Counted from the first letter of the stretch, positions 32,629 through 41,901 are shown. The stretch: DNA of 54,153 nt from Actinomycetota bacterium (GCA_040757835.1 JBFLWJ010000005.1:56593-110745); one strand, 5' to 3'. The notes: generated by a model from the letters alone, not told the origin. Numbers and translations: made by a program.

Positions 32629-35217
32629 TTATCTTTTTTTTGCCATCCTTCTGGCCAATCCGCCGCCTCCGGCCAGGGACATAAGGCCCATCAGGAGGCC
32701 GAAGAGCAGTACTCCCATCCCCGCGCCCATGCCGCAGGGCAGCGCGGGCGAGGTCACGGAGAAACCGCCGCTGAACCTGCCCTCGGTCCCGTCCGGGTTC
32801 CTGACCACCACGTCATAGGCGGCGACGGGCGCGCCTTGGAGATCGAGGTCACAGGTAATGAGCAGGCCCGAGACGACGTTAACATTGGTCGCGTTCACGA
32901 CCGTGCCGCCGCCTTCAAGCCTGACCGAAGCCCCCGCGACGAACCCGCTGCCGGAAAGGCCGCTGATGCTCATACTCGAGTTCTGCACACCGGAAGCAGG
33001 TGCGATCGCCTTCACCACCGGCACGGGATGGCCATCTCCTCCGTCAACGGTATGCAGGATGGTGCCGTTCTCTCCCACCGCCCAGGCGATGTTCGCATCT
33101 AGCGCGGAGAGGTCCCTCAAGCTGGCCTGGCTGCTCCAGGACTGGACCCCCCAGCTAACCCCCCCGTCGTATGTCTTGGCGATGCCAAACAGGTTGGTGG
33201 TCCAGGCCGTGTTGGCATCGAGGAGCTGCGTCGTGTCGCCATTGGGGCTGGTCCCTGCCGGGACGGATATCCAGTTGACGCCGCCGTCGTTGGTCTTCTC
33301 AAGGGCGGGAAATGTCAAGGGAGGGAAGTAATTCCCCGAAGATGCAATGCCGAACGCCCAGGCCGTATCGGCATTCAGTGCGGATACTGAAAACCAGTGG
33401 GCGGTGCCCATTTTCGCCGACCAGTTAGCCCCGCCGTCGGAGGTCCGCAGTATAATGCCCCCTGTCGGAGTAACGGGCATGTTCCCGCCAGCCGCCCAGG
33501 CGGTGTTGACACCGATGGCGCATATCGAGAGCAGCTTGTTGGCGGGGTCGAAATAAACGACCGACCAGTTGACGCCCCCGTCAACGGTCCTGATGATAAA
33601 GCCCCCGCCCGACGAGTTCACACTGCCGCCCGCCGCCCAGCAGATATTGGCGTCCACCGCCGAGATCGCGGTGACCACGTAGTTGCTGTCGGCAGCCTGG
33701 GTGACCCAGCTCTGGCCCCCGTCGCTCGTCTTCATGAGCACGCCGTTACCGCCTATCCACGCGGTGTTCTGATTCACGGCGGATATGCAGGCCATGAGGG
33801 TAGACGCGCCCGAGCTCCGGCTCGTCCAGCTTGACCCTCCATCGGTAGTCCTGAGTACGCTCCCATCCGCTCCCACCGCCCAGCAGGTATTGGCATCCAC
33901 GGCGTCGGCGCCCAGCAGGTGTATATTGGTGCCCGAATCCTGGTAGATCCAACCCTGCTGCGGCCTTTGGACGCTAAAGGGAAGCGCGTTAGAGGTCCCC
34001 TCCGGGGTATGCACGGTCACCTGCACGTCTCCGGCGGGCAACACCGGAACCTTGCACTTGATCTCCGTATCGGACCACGACACGTACTGAGTGACCGCAA
34101 CCGTACCGAAGGAGACATAGGACGATCCCTGCGTCGCCCCGAACTTCGTTCCGCCGACCCGGATAACCTGCCAGGGCTGCCCCGATGTGGGGCTTACGAC
34201 GCTTGCGTTGAGCACGGGATCGCCGCCGTTCACGGTATGCAATATCGTCCCGTTGTGTCCGACCGCCCAGACCAGGTTCTTGTCGGCCGCGTCGACCGAG
34301 AAGAGGCCGAACGGAAATCCCGATTTCTGTCTCGTCCAGGTAGCCCCACCGTCGGCGGTCCTGTAGATGACGCCTAGGTCCCCGACCACCCAGGCGTTGC
34401 CGGCGTCGGCGGCGGCTACGTCGCTGAATGCATCGTAGGTCCCCGCGCTCTGGCTGATCCAGGACGCACCTCCGTCACTGGTTTTAAATACAGTCCCGCT
34501 GCCGCCCACCAACCATGCCGTGCTGGCATCTATGGCGCAAATAGAGGAAGCCGGAGCATTGATGGAATCCTGTATCGCCCACGTACTGCCCCCGTTGGTG
34601 GTCTTGAGGATGACGCGGTGGGTATAACCGTCCGTCGCGTTATAGTCACCTCCCACGGCCCAGGCGGTATTGGCGTCCACCGCACATACGCAGTTCAGGA
34701 TGTAAGCGATGCCGGAGGTCTGTTTTTTCCAGGTAGAACCCCCGTTGGTGGTCTTGAGTATCATGCCGTTATTTCCAACCGCCCAGGCCACCGAGGCGTT
34801 GGCGGCGGATACCGACATGAGCAGGTTGGTGGTCCCGGAGGTCTGCTTGCTCCAGGTGCTCCCGGCGTTAACGGTCTTGACGATGGTCCCGTACCCCCCC
34901 ACGGCCCAAGCGACGTTCTTGTCGGCCGCGCACACCTCCTGCAGGTCCTCCAGAGTCCCGGAGGACTGGGTAGCCCATGTAGCTCCGCCGTCCGCGCTGT
35001 GGCGGATGTAGCCGGTGCTGCCCACCGCCCATATATTCTGCGCATCGGCCGCGGCCACGGAGAAAAGGAAGCTGGAGCCGCCCGTATCCTGCTGGTACCA
35101 CCCCCCGGTGACTTCCGACCTTGCCGGTGGACTCGCAATGCCCAACATGGACGTGAGCACCAGCGCGACAAGCGCCAGGAACAATGGGCCCCTCACCCAT
35201 CTGGATGTTTCTTTCAT
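32629..35217 (-). CDS. Surface protein with YCF48-type repeats and IPT/TIG domains
   Basis: 862 residues with a signal peptide (GPLFLALVALVLTSMLGIASPPARS). About fifteen repeats of the YCF48/BNR type follow (NIWAVGSTGYIRHSADGGATW and ILKTTNGGSTWKKQTSG patterns), which fold as a beta-propeller. They are split by an IPT/TIG domain (about 340-430) and followed by a second IPT-like domain (about 730-815). The C-terminus is a sorting-type tail: a short PALPCGMG motif, a hydrophobic helix and a basic end (ARRMAKKR). It is probably exported, processed at the C-terminus and surface-displayed. ATG 35217 has GGGGGAG 6 nt upstream. Ligand and partners are unknown; the photosystem role of plant and cyanobacterial YCF48 does not apply. 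Confidence 0.85.
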   Translation of the reverse strand: MKETSRWVRGPLFLALVALVLTSMLGIASPPARSEVTGGWYQQDTGGSSFLFSVAAADAQNIWAVGSTGYIRHSADGGATWATQSSGTLEDLQEVCAADKNVAWAVGGYGTIVKTVNAGSTWSKQTSGTTNLLMSVSAANASVAWAVGNNGMILKTTNGGSTWKKQTSGIAYILNCVCAVDANTAWAVGGDYNATDGYTHRVILKTTNGGSTWAIQDSINAPASSICAIDASTAWLVGGSGTVFKTSDGGASWISQSAGTYDAFSDVAAADAGNAWVVGDLGVIYRTADGGATWTRQKSGFPFGLFSVDAADKNLVWAVGHNGTILHTVNGGDPVLNASVVSPTSGQPWQVIRVGGTKFGATQGSSYVSFGTVAVTQYVSWSDTEIKCKVPVLPAGDVQVTVHTPEGTSNALPFSVQRPQQGWIYQDSGTNIHLLGADAVDANTCWAVGADGSVLRTTDGGSSWTSRSSGASTLMACISAVNQNTAWIGGNGVLMKTSDGGQSWVTQAADSNYVVTAISAVDANICWAAGGSVNSSGGGFIIRTVDGGVNWSVVYFDPANKLLSICAIGVNTAWAAGGNMPVTPTGGIILRTSDGGANWSAKMGTAHWFSVSALNADTAWAFGIASSGNYFPPLTFPALEKTNDGGVNWISVPAGTSPNGDTTQLLDANTAWTTNLFGIAKTYDGGVSWGVQSWSSQASLRDLSALDANIAWAVGENGTILHTVDGGDGHPVPVVKAIAPASGVQNSSMSISGLSGSGFVAGASVRLEGGGTVVNATNVNVVSGLLITCDLDLQGAPVAAYDVVVRNPDGTEGRFSGGFSVTSPALPCGMGAGMGVLLFGLLMGLMSLAGGGGLARRMAKKR

Positions 35218-35633
35218 CGCATTCTCCCCCTTATCACGCAAACAGCGAGCATTGAGAACCCTCATCCGAACACCCTTCCACCGTCCTGGATACGATGTCC
35301 TCGTAAAACACCATGCATGGAATATACCGAAGAGGTTTCAGCGTTCTTCTCTTGGCGGACTACAGCGCGGACAATCCGACAGACACCCCCCATACGCCGC
35401 CACCGTGCCCTATTAGGCGACCCATGCTTCGGATATACACATTCCCAGATAATATTCAAACATATCTGGATGAAGCTGTAAATCTTCACCCCCATACGCA
35501 TCTCCCAATCCCAATTCGCTACTATCGAGGATAGCTGATACATGGATGACCCACCGGAAACATCTCTATTGGATTTGCTATGATAAGCACGGGATAGATA
35601 TCGCGCTCGCTCAGTGCCTTAAGGGGGAGAGAC
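35218..35633. other. Divergent intergenic region
   Basis: 416 nt, less G/C-rich than the genes, between divergent genes. It contains a perfect dyad CCAGATA-N11-TATCTGG (35445-35469) and A/T-rich stretches suitable for promoters in both directions. TATGAT (near 35580) and GGGGGAGAG lie before the plus-strand gene. I see no convincing gene here. Confidence 0.5.
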
Positions 35634-36827
35634 ATGTATATAAACCTCAGCCGGGACCTGTTGGGCATCGACCCCCGGGACGGCACCACCTTCCAGGCCT
35701 CCAGTTTCGGCAGGCGCGGGAGGAACGTGCCCGGGGTGGCAGGGCGATTCCAGGAGAAGTGCCTGGACCTGGCGCCCGGTGAGCCCTTCACCATGGCCGA
35801 CCTGGAGGGCCCCGGCGTCATCACCCGCATCTGGGTGACGGTGCCGCGCAAGATAAACCCCGGGGTGCTCCGCAACGTGGTCTTCAAGGCGTGGTTCGAC
35901 GGCGAAGAGGAGCCCTCGGTGCAGACCCCGCTGGGAGACCTCTTCGGCACCACCTTCGCGCGTCCTCGCCAGTACGCCTCGGCATATACCGCCATCACCT
36001 CCGGCGCCTACCTCTGCTTCTTCCCCATGCCCTTCCGGCGCCGGGCCGTGCTCACCCTGGAGAACCAGGGTAAGCTGCCGGCGCGCCTCTTCTTCTACCA
36101 GGTGACCTGGCTGAGCCTGGAGCGCGACCTGCCGGAGGGCACGCCTTATTTTCACTGCAGCTGGCACCGCGAACGGTGTGCCCGCAAGGACCCGCCCTAC
36201 ACCGTACTGGATACCGAGGGGCGTGGTTTCTACCTGGGATGCCACCTGGACATGCAGGGGAAAGGCTGGCCGTGGCGCCTCAACCCGGCGCGCATCTCCC
36301 TGCCCGAGGGCTACGGCATGGGGGTGCTGGAGGGCTGGGAGACGATGTGGATCGACGGCGCGGAAGAGCCCAACGTGCACGGCACCGGGGGGGAGGACTA
36401 CTTCAACGGCGCCTGGTACTTCACCCGGGTACCCTCGACCTGGCCCACCCACGGGGTGACCCAGAGGCGTTACGACACGCGGCGCGTATCCTGTTACCGC
36501 CTCCACGTCGAGATGCCTGTCCATTTCCGCGAGCGCATCCGGGTGACCATCGACCACGGCCTGGACAACCTGCTCCCCGCGGACATCGACGGCACCACCT
36601 ACTGGTACCAGGAGGAGCCGCATACACCTTTCCGCCCCCTGCCGCCCGCGCGGGAGAGGCGCCCCGTCTCGACCATCCCCAACCGCCTGATCATGGCCGC
36701 CCCCCTCGCCATTACCTTACCTATCCTTTTTGGTGTTGTTTTGGGCAAACGGGATTCCGATAGTCCGGCTGCCAAAACACCTCAATCAAATTATCTTGCA
36801 GGTTGTCACCACATGGGTGTATCTTAG
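35634..36827 (+). CDS. DUF2961 (GH172-type) protein with an altered C-terminus
   Basis: 397 residues, cytoplasmic by sequence (no signal). The family includes GH172 difructose-dianhydride and alpha-D-fructofuranosidase/arabinofuranosidase enzymes. Blocks seen are GPGVITRIWVT near residue 62, the VHGTGGEDYFNGAWYF region around 247 and a final DIDGTTYWYQEEPHTPFRPLPP. After about residue 355 the sequence changes character: a hydrophobic stretch and a polar tail (KRDSDSPAAKTPQSN...) encoded by A/T-richer DNA. The original 3' end therefore seems to have been replaced at about 36715. The next sugar genes (isomerase, pentulose kinase) fit a carbohydrate role. ATG 35634 follows GGGGGAGAGAC. Confidence 0.82.
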   Translation: MYINLSRDLLGIDPRDGTTFQASSFGRRGRNVPGVAGRFQEKCLDLAPGEPFTMADLEGPGVITRIWVTVPRKINPGVLRNVVFKAWFDGEEEPSVQTPLGDLFGTTFARPRQYASAYTAITSGAYLCFFPMPFRRRAVLTLENQGKLPARLFFYQVTWLSLERDLPEGTPYFHCSWHRERCARKDPPYTVLDTEGRGFYLGCHLDMQGKGWPWRLNPARISLPEGYGMGVLEGWETMWIDGAEEPNVHGTGGEDYFNGAWYFTRVPSTWPTHGVTQRRYDTRRVSCYRLHVEMPVHFRERIRVTIDHGLDNLLPADIDGTTYWYQEEPHTPFRPLPPARERRPVSTIPNRLIMAAPLAITLPILFGVVLGKRDSDSPAAKTPQSNYLAGCHHMGVS

Positions 36828-37138
36828 GATTAATCCGATTTATCGGAGGTGGATAGCCCGTAAAGGGCTAGCGTGGAGAAGCCGTCACAATGGCGGCTTC
36901 TCCATTTCATCCCAGAAATATCTTCCCGTATCCATCGATACGTCCCGAATATGGTTGACGATTGTACTTGGCCTGCAGAACAGGTGTTATTCTCCTGCAG
37001 AAGTTTCCCAGATCATCTTCCGAAATCCTGTTTCCATCCATTAGAATCTCTTGCTTGCTAGGGTGCGCCAACAGCTACGGTCATGCAAAGAAGATGCGCT
37101 TGCCCTGGCCCTATCCACGGATTAGTGTGAAGACACCT
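36715..37138. other. A/T-richer islet with two hairpins, possible mobile-element remnant
   Basis: Base composition falls abruptly after about 36715. It contains TAGCCC-GTAAA-GGGCTA (36855-36871) and a perfect 10-bp hairpin GGAGAAGCCG/CGGCTTCTCC (36876-36904). One short minus-strand frame (36907-37041) reads into that hairpin. No transposase or terminal repeats are recognisable. It interrupts the 3' end of the GH172-type gene. Confidence 0.45.
36907..37041 (-). CDS. Small ORF (44 residues) in the A/T-rich islet
   Basis: Starts at ATG 37041 (MDGNRISEDDLGNFCRRI...) and ends in TGA at 36907-36909, immediately followed by a strong hairpin (36904-36876) that could end the transcript. Residue composition is protein-like, with acidic then basic segments, but the ribosome binding site is weak (AAGAGA) and I recognise no family. 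It could be a genuine small protein or a fragment of an acquired gene. Confidence 0.35.
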   Translation of the reverse strand: MDGNRISEDDLGNFCRRITPVLQAKYNRQPYSGRIDGYGKIFLG

Positions 37139-38305
37139 TTACTTCACCAAAGGGTAGCGGCCGTAGGTGTGCGCCGCCTCCATCATCCAGCGCAGGCGCT
37201 CCACCGAGACGGTGAGGTGGCTGTGGTTGGGGGCGAGGATGTACCCTCCCCCCGGGCCGGCGTCCCGGATAGCCTGCCGCACCGCGCCTTCCACTTCCTC
37301 CCGGCTGCCGTCGACGAGGACGTGGGATACGTCGATGTTCCCCACCGGGCACATGCGGTCGCCGACCATCCGCTTCACCTCCGCCAGCTCCATGCCGGCG
37401 GTGGGCTCCAGGGGGTGCACGCCGTCGAAGCCGCAGTCGGCGAACCACTCCAACAGCTTGTAGGTGTTGCCGCAGGAGTGGACGATGATCTTCATGCCCT
37501 GGGCGTGGGCCGTCTCGGTGACCCGCCGCAGGGAATCACCGAACAGCTCCTCGAAGGTGCGCGGGCTGAACATGGGCCCCGAGCGGTAGGCCATGTCGTC
37601 CCCGTAACAGTAGCCGGGGATGCCCGCGTCCGCCGCGGCCTCGATGAACATGCAGCAGAGGTCGGTGTTGAAGCGGATGAGGCGGCGCACGAACTCTCTC
37701 TCCTTGCGCGCGGCCACGGCGAAGCGCTCGAAGCCCAGGGGTTGCCAGCTGTTCTCGAAGATACCTGCGCTCACGGCGGTGAAGATGAAGAGGTCCTTCC
37801 CGAAGTCCTTCGCCAACCGCTTCATGAAGCGGTTGGCCTTCTCGGGGAGGCGCAGCAGGTCCCGCTTGTCCCACGCGTTCCAGTCGGAGGGGCTCCCGAT
37901 CAGCCCGCCGCTGTACATGGGGGTGCTCATGTTGCCGCGCCCGTCGGGCACCAGGTCCCAGAGGCGGCCCCCGTAGTCCTCCGACTGCCTGGCGCCGCGG
38001 AAGCGCCACATGGGGGCGTAGATGACCCAGGCCGCGTCGCTGCCCAGCTTTACCGACGCCGCCGTGCGGTCGTGGGTGAAGCGCTCCACCTCCGCCTCCA
38101 TCACCCGCAGCCGGTTGAGCAGGGGGTAGAAGCGGTCGATGGCCCCGGTTACCAGGGGGTTGGCGAGCAGTTTTCCCATGGGGATGTGCTTCTTCCCCAG
38201 GATCTCGTAGACGGCGTCGTACTCCGACACCAGGTCCAGTACGGGGACCCGGTCCGGCTCGCGCAACTCCAAAGCGTCGATGACCCTTTCGTGTACCGTA
38301 GACAA
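37139..38305 (-). CDS. Uroporphyrinogen decarboxylase-family (methyltransferase-like) protein
   Basis: 388 residues with the TIM-barrel fold of URO-D, MtaA and CmuA. It starts RVIDALELREPDRVPVLDLV and carries IIVHSCGNTYKLLEWFADCGFDGVHPLEP, the His-x-Cys zinc pair, plus a CPVGNIDVSHVLVDGSREEV block. In methyltransferases a third zinc ligand, a Cys near the C-terminus, is expected. Here the matching place reads GYILAPNHSHL with no Cys, so metal binding may differ. A methyl-transfer function is thus uncertain, and true haem biosynthesis is unlikely. It begins with TTG 38305 after GGAGGAG. It follows the isomerase gene with a 168-nt gap that holds a short GGGGTC-containing remnant. Confidence 0.82.
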   Translation of the reverse strand: MSTVHERVIDALELREPDRVPVLDLVSEYDAVYEILGKKHIPMGKLLANPLVTGAIDRFYPLLNRLRVMEAEVERFTHDRTAASVKLGSDAAWVIYAPMWRFRGARQSEDYGGRLWDLVPDGRGNMSTPMYSGGLIGSPSDWNAWDKRDLLRLPEKANRFMKRLAKDFGKDLFIFTAVSAGIFENSWQPLGFERFAVAARKEREFVRRLIRFNTDLCCMFIEAAADAGIPGYCYGDDMAYRSGPMFSPRTFEELFGDSLRRVTETAHAQGMKIIVHSCGNTYKLLEWFADCGFDGVHPLEPTAGMELAEVKRMVGDRMCPVGNIDVSHVLVDGSREEVEGAVRQAIRDAGPGGGYILAPNHSHLTVSVERLRWMMEAAHTYGRYPLVK

Positions 38306-38334
38306 TCCGTGCTCCTCCTCTTCATGAGTTGTAC

Positions 38335-38353
38335 GGGGTCAAGGCCCCCGACC
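38335..38353. repeat. Possible REP half-site
   Basis: GGGGTCAAGGCCCCCGACC shares GGGGTCAAGGC with the left end at 24331. No matching arm is found nearby, so this is a weak call. Confidence 0.3.
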
Positions 38354-38473
38354 ACGCCGTGCACATCTACACCGTGTGCGCCAACGGCCTTGCGGGCACT
38401 TCGAGGTAGCCACGTCGGCGAAGACGCCTCCTCGCGATGACATCATTGGCCCACACTCGGGGTCCTGCTCCGG

Positions 38474-40054
38474 TCAGGAAAGCCCCTCGTGCAGGACGCC
38501 GTTGCGGTCGTAGACGCGGTAACCCATGCCCAGCCGTGACGCCAGCTCCACCAGGTGCGGCGTGTAGTCGCCGTAGACGAAACCCAGGTGGTTGCAGGGC
38601 CACAGCGCGATGAGCTCCTCCCCCGAGATGGGGGTCACGCCCCGGATTATCGGCCAGGAGAAGTTGTAGCGCTCGTGCTCCCGCGGGTCCACGTCCACGG
38701 TGTCCAGCACCGTGCCGACCAGGAAATAGCGCAGGTTCTCCCGCGCCACCCTGGCTATGGTCATCACCTGGCCTCCCCCCGTGCGGCCCCGCACCGCCGC
38801 GCCTCCCGCGTCGTAGAAGACCTCCTGCCCGACGAACTCGGTGCGCGCCAGCTTCTCCTCCGCGCTCTCCTCCTCCCAGCCGAAGAAGGCGGGCGGGTGC
38901 TGCCCGCAGTTTACGATGGCCAGGGTATCATCCTCCACGTCGCGGAAGTCGCCGAAGCCCGCGCTCTTCCCCCCGCTGAGGAGGGAGAGCATCAGCTGGG
39001 TCAGGGACGAGTCCATATCGTTCTCGCAGGCGCAAGGCACGACCCGTTTTGCCTCTCCCAGCGGGCCGAAATCGCATGAGAGGAAGGCGGTGGCCAGGCA
39101 CATGGTGCACTCGTGCGCGGACAGCTCGTCCTGGCACTTGATGCCGGTGAAGGTGCCTCCGTACTCCTCGAGCAGGTCGCAGGCCGCATAGTAATAGCTG
39201 AGTTGATAGGTGAGCTTGTTCAGGTCCCTGAACTTCTCGCGCGAACAGTCGAGCACGCAGTGCCGCTCCAGGCTCTCTATCCCCGCGGCCACGCGCGCGT
39301 CGCTGATGGCCACGGGATCGCTCTCGCCCGCCTTCCCGCTCCAGCTCACGTAGCGCAGGGCCCTCGCGGTCAACTCCGACTGGTCAAGGGCCTCGTAGCT
39401 GATGCCGAAGAGCTTCGCCCAGGCGTCCACGTCGGCGGTGGTGGTGCACATCTTCAGGGACATGCCCCCGAAGGCCACGTACTTCTGGCGGCGCAGCTCA
39501 TCCCGCGCCGCTGCCGCGCGCGCCGAGGCCTCGCGGCGGCGGTCGCAGAAGGCCAGGATGTCACGCATGCGTTTCCGCACCGCCCCGTCTGAATCTATCC
39601 TGCCATAGACGAGATGGTAGGGGATGCCCACCCTCCTCAGCGCCCCGGCGACGGCCATACCCGCGACCATGCCGGGGACCTGCGTGTCCTGGTAGGCGAA
39701 GATCAGCGCCGCGGGACCGCACCAGGGGTCCTCGCGGCGCTTGAGGTCCGTGAAATGCTGCACGGCGTCGCGGGAATCGTAGGGGAAGGTCCAGGAGCCC
39801 TGGTTGAGGACGAGCACGTCCGCTCCCCCCTCCACGATGTGCTCCACGTGCTCCCGCACCAGCGCCGTGTTCCAGGCGATGCTGTCCATCTTCCCGTGTC
39901 CTTCCCCCCCGCGCACTACTTCGTATCCTTCTCCGCGCAGGAAGTCTGTTAGGAGCTTCTCGTGTCCAATCATGAGGTCTATGTTGTCCGTCCTCACCCA
40001 CTCCCTGAAGTCGTTGGGGGAGAAGACCCCCACCCTGCCTTTAGCGCTTTCCAT
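38474..40054 (-). CDS. L-fucose/L-arabinose isomerase-family protein
   Basis: 526 residues related to L-fucose isomerase and the broader FucI/AraA-like sugar ketol-isomerases. The N-terminal Rossmann-like half holds GADVLVLNQGSWTFPYDSRDAVQHF and FAYQDTQVPGMVAGMAVAGALRRVG. The middle holds VAFGGMSLKMCTTTADVDAWAKLFGI. The active-site half holds GTFTGIKCQDELSAHECTMCLATAFLSCDFG, CENDMDSSLTQLMLSLLSG and FVYGDYTPHLVELASRLGM. It probably converts an aldose to the ketose phosphorylated by the kinase just upstream; the exact sugar is unknown. ATG 40054 has AGGAGG 4 nt before it, overlapping the kinase stop, so the two are co-translated. Confidence 0.85.
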   Translation of the reverse strand: MESAKGRVGVFSPNDFREWVRTDNIDLMIGHEKLLTDFLRGEGYEVVRGGEGHGKMDSIAWNTALVREHVEHIVEGGADVLVLNQGSWTFPYDSRDAVQHFTDLKRREDPWCGPAALIFAYQDTQVPGMVAGMAVAGALRRVGIPYHLVYGRIDSDGAVRKRMRDILAFCDRRREASARAAAARDELRRQKYVAFGGMSLKMCTTTADVDAWAKLFGISYEALDQSELTARALRYVSWSGKAGESDPVAISDARVAAGIESLERHCVLDCSREKFRDLNKLTYQLSYYYAACDLLEEYGGTFTGIKCQDELSAHECTMCLATAFLSCDFGPLGEAKRVVPCACENDMDSSLTQLMLSLLSGGKSAGFGDFRDVEDDTLAIVNCGQHPPAFFGWEEESAEEKLARTEFVGQEVFYDAGGAAVRGRTGGGQVMTIARVARENLRYFLVGTVLDTVDVDPREHERYNFSWPIIRGVTPISGEELIALWPCNHLGFVYGDYTPHLVELASRLGMGYRVYDRNGVLHEGLS

Positions 40055-40062
40055 GCCGCCTC

Positions 40063-41703
40063 CTAACCGTCAAGGATCTTCCTGATCTCGATCTGGTTGC
40101 GGTACATCTCCTTGAAGACCCGGTATTTTTTCTCGTAGAGAGCGCGCATCTCTTCCCGGGGCTTTATCTCCCTGCCCGGGGTCGACATGGCGGCCATGGC
40201 TTCGATCAGGGACGGGTATTCCCCCGCCGCGGCCGCCGCGTTTATCGCTCCCCCCAGGAGCATGTTCTCCGTCTCCCCGCCTAGGTAGATGGGGCGCCCC
40301 AGGATGTTGGCATGTTCCTGCAGTAGTAGCTCGTTCTTCGTGTGTCCGCCGGTAGCGACGATATTCTCGATGCGGTAACCATGGCCCTCCATCTCCTCGA
40401 CGATGTGCCTGGTGCCGAAGGCCAGCGCCTGCACCGTGCTCAGGTAGAGCTTGGCGTAGGAGACGAGTGGGTCCTCCAGCCTGAGGCCGTCGATGGTCCC
40501 CCAGAGGTCGGGGTCGGCCCGCGGCGAGCGGTTGCCGTAGAAGTACGGCAGCACGTTCAAGTACCTGTTGAACTCGGGATCGCTCACGCGCAAGTCCGCC
40601 ACCTTACGTTCGAGGACGTCGAATATGGTCTCGCCTTCCGCGGTCAGCTCGTCGTGGACCTTCCTCTCCCGCAGCAGGAGGTCGAGGAGGGAGCCGGTGG
40701 CGTTCTGCCCCCCTTCGTTAAGCCACATCCCCGGCACCATGGCACCGTAGTACGGCCCCCAGACGCCGGGGATGAAGACGGGCTCCCGCGAGGTGGCCAT
40801 ATGGCAGTTGGAGGTACCCATGATGACCACCAGGGTCCTGGTCAGGGCCTCCACCCGGTCTTCCGTCTCCCCCGGCGCCAGGGCCGTCCCGGCGCTGCCA
40901 ACCCCGCCGCTGTGCGCGTCGATGAGCGGGACGGCCACGACGCAGTCGGGGCTCAATCCCAACTCCGCCGCCAGGCCCGGCGACACCCTGCCCGCCGCCT
41001 CTCCCACCCGACCGATCTCGTAGCGGGAGAGGTGCTTCTCGTAAAGGTCCTCCAGCCCGGCCGCCGCGAAGAACCCCCGGTCCCAGCCGGCATCGCTCCG
41101 GTGCGCCAGGTAGCCCCACTTGCAGACCATGGTGCAGTTGCTGCGCACCCGCGAGCCCGAGGCCATGTGGGTGAGGTAGTCGGCCAGGTCGTAGACCTCG
41201 CCCATGCCGTCGTAGGTAGCGCGCATGTGCCGCTTCAGCCACAGCAGCTTGGGCAGTTCGTGTTCGGGGCTGACCGTGCCCCCGAGGTAGCGGACCGGCT
41301 CCCCCCGCGTGGAGGTGATGTCGGCGGCCTCCGCGGCGGCGCGGTGGTCCATCCACATGATGATGTCGCGCTCGGGTTCCGCGCCGGGAGAGACCGGAAG
41401 CGGCCTACCGTCCCTCCCCCGCACCACCAGGGAACAGGTGGCGTCGCAGGAGATCCCCCGGACCTTGCGGCGCTCGGCCCCCTCCAGGACCTCGTCGCAG
41501 GCCTCCAGGGCCTTGGCCCATATCTCTGTCGAGGACTGCTCGTAGTGGTCGCCGGCGGGGGAGAAGACCTCTATCTCGCGCGACGCCGCGGCCCGCATCC
41601 CCCCCTGGGAATCGAAGAGACCCGCCCGCAGGCCGTGTGAGCCGACGTCGAGAGCCAGGCAAAGGGAACCTTTTTCGGAGACCCCAGGAGCTCCCATCGC
41701 CAT
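40063..41703 (-). CDS. FGGY-family pentulose kinase
   Basis: 546 residues of the FGGY sugar-kinase family. N-terminal ATPase lobe begins CLALDVGSHGLRAGLFDSQG, with IIMWMDHRAAAEA, a motif typical of the ribulokinase-like (FGGY pentulose kinase) branch. The second lobe has VVIMGTSNCHMA, GGQNATGSLLDLLL, FYGNRSPRADPDLWG and IVATGGHTKNELLLQEHANILGRPI. It phosphorylates a ketopentose or similar sugar, probably the product of the adjacent isomerase. The start is chosen at ATG 41703; GTG 41706 and ATG 41697 are alternatives. First gene of an operon with the isomerase and perhaps the UroD-like gene. Confidence 0.9.
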   Translation of the reverse strand: MAMGAPGVSEKGSLCLALDVGSHGLRAGLFDSQGGMRAAASREIEVFSPAGDHYEQSSTEIWAKALEACDEVLEGAERRKVRGISCDATCSLVVRGRDGRPLPVSPGAEPERDIIMWMDHRAAAEAADITSTRGEPVRYLGGTVSPEHELPKLLWLKRHMRATYDGMGEVYDLADYLTHMASGSRVRSNCTMVCKWGYLAHRSDAGWDRGFFAAAGLEDLYEKHLSRYEIGRVGEAAGRVSPGLAAELGLSPDCVVAVPLIDAHSGGVGSAGTALAPGETEDRVEALTRTLVVIMGTSNCHMATSREPVFIPGVWGPYYGAMVPGMWLNEGGQNATGSLLDLLLRERKVHDELTAEGETIFDVLERKVADLRVSDPEFNRYLNVLPYFYGNRSPRADPDLWGTIDGLRLEDPLVSYAKLYLSTVQALAFGTRHIVEEMEGHGYRIENIVATGGHTKNELLLQEHANILGRPIYLGGETENMLLGGAINAAAAAGEYPSLIEAMAAMSTPGREIKPREEMRALYEKKYRVFKEMYRNQIEIRKILDG

Positions 41704-41815
41704 CACCCCACAACGCCGGCTTGGTCCGTATTCCCGCCTATCTTAACATACAACCCCGGGACAGGAAGGCGGGGATGGAGGTTACAGTAAAGGAGCGAAG
41801 GTGTCGGAAAAAGCG

Positions 41816-41901
41816 GGGTCGTGTCTTCAGAATCCAATTTCTTCGCAGGCAGGCGGGAAGACCAGCCGTCTCCTGAAACGGAATTCGTGAAGACACGACC
41901 C
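41816..41901. repeat. REPIN-like palindrome
   Basis: Perfect 14-bp arms GGGTCGTGTCTTCA (41816-41829) and TGAAGACACGACCC (41888-41901). Weaker inner symmetry runs on (GAAT...TTTC both sides). The arms differ from the 9029 element except for the GGGTC edge, so this is a second palindrome family. It sits between the kinase start and the end of the LUD gene. Confidence 0.75.
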
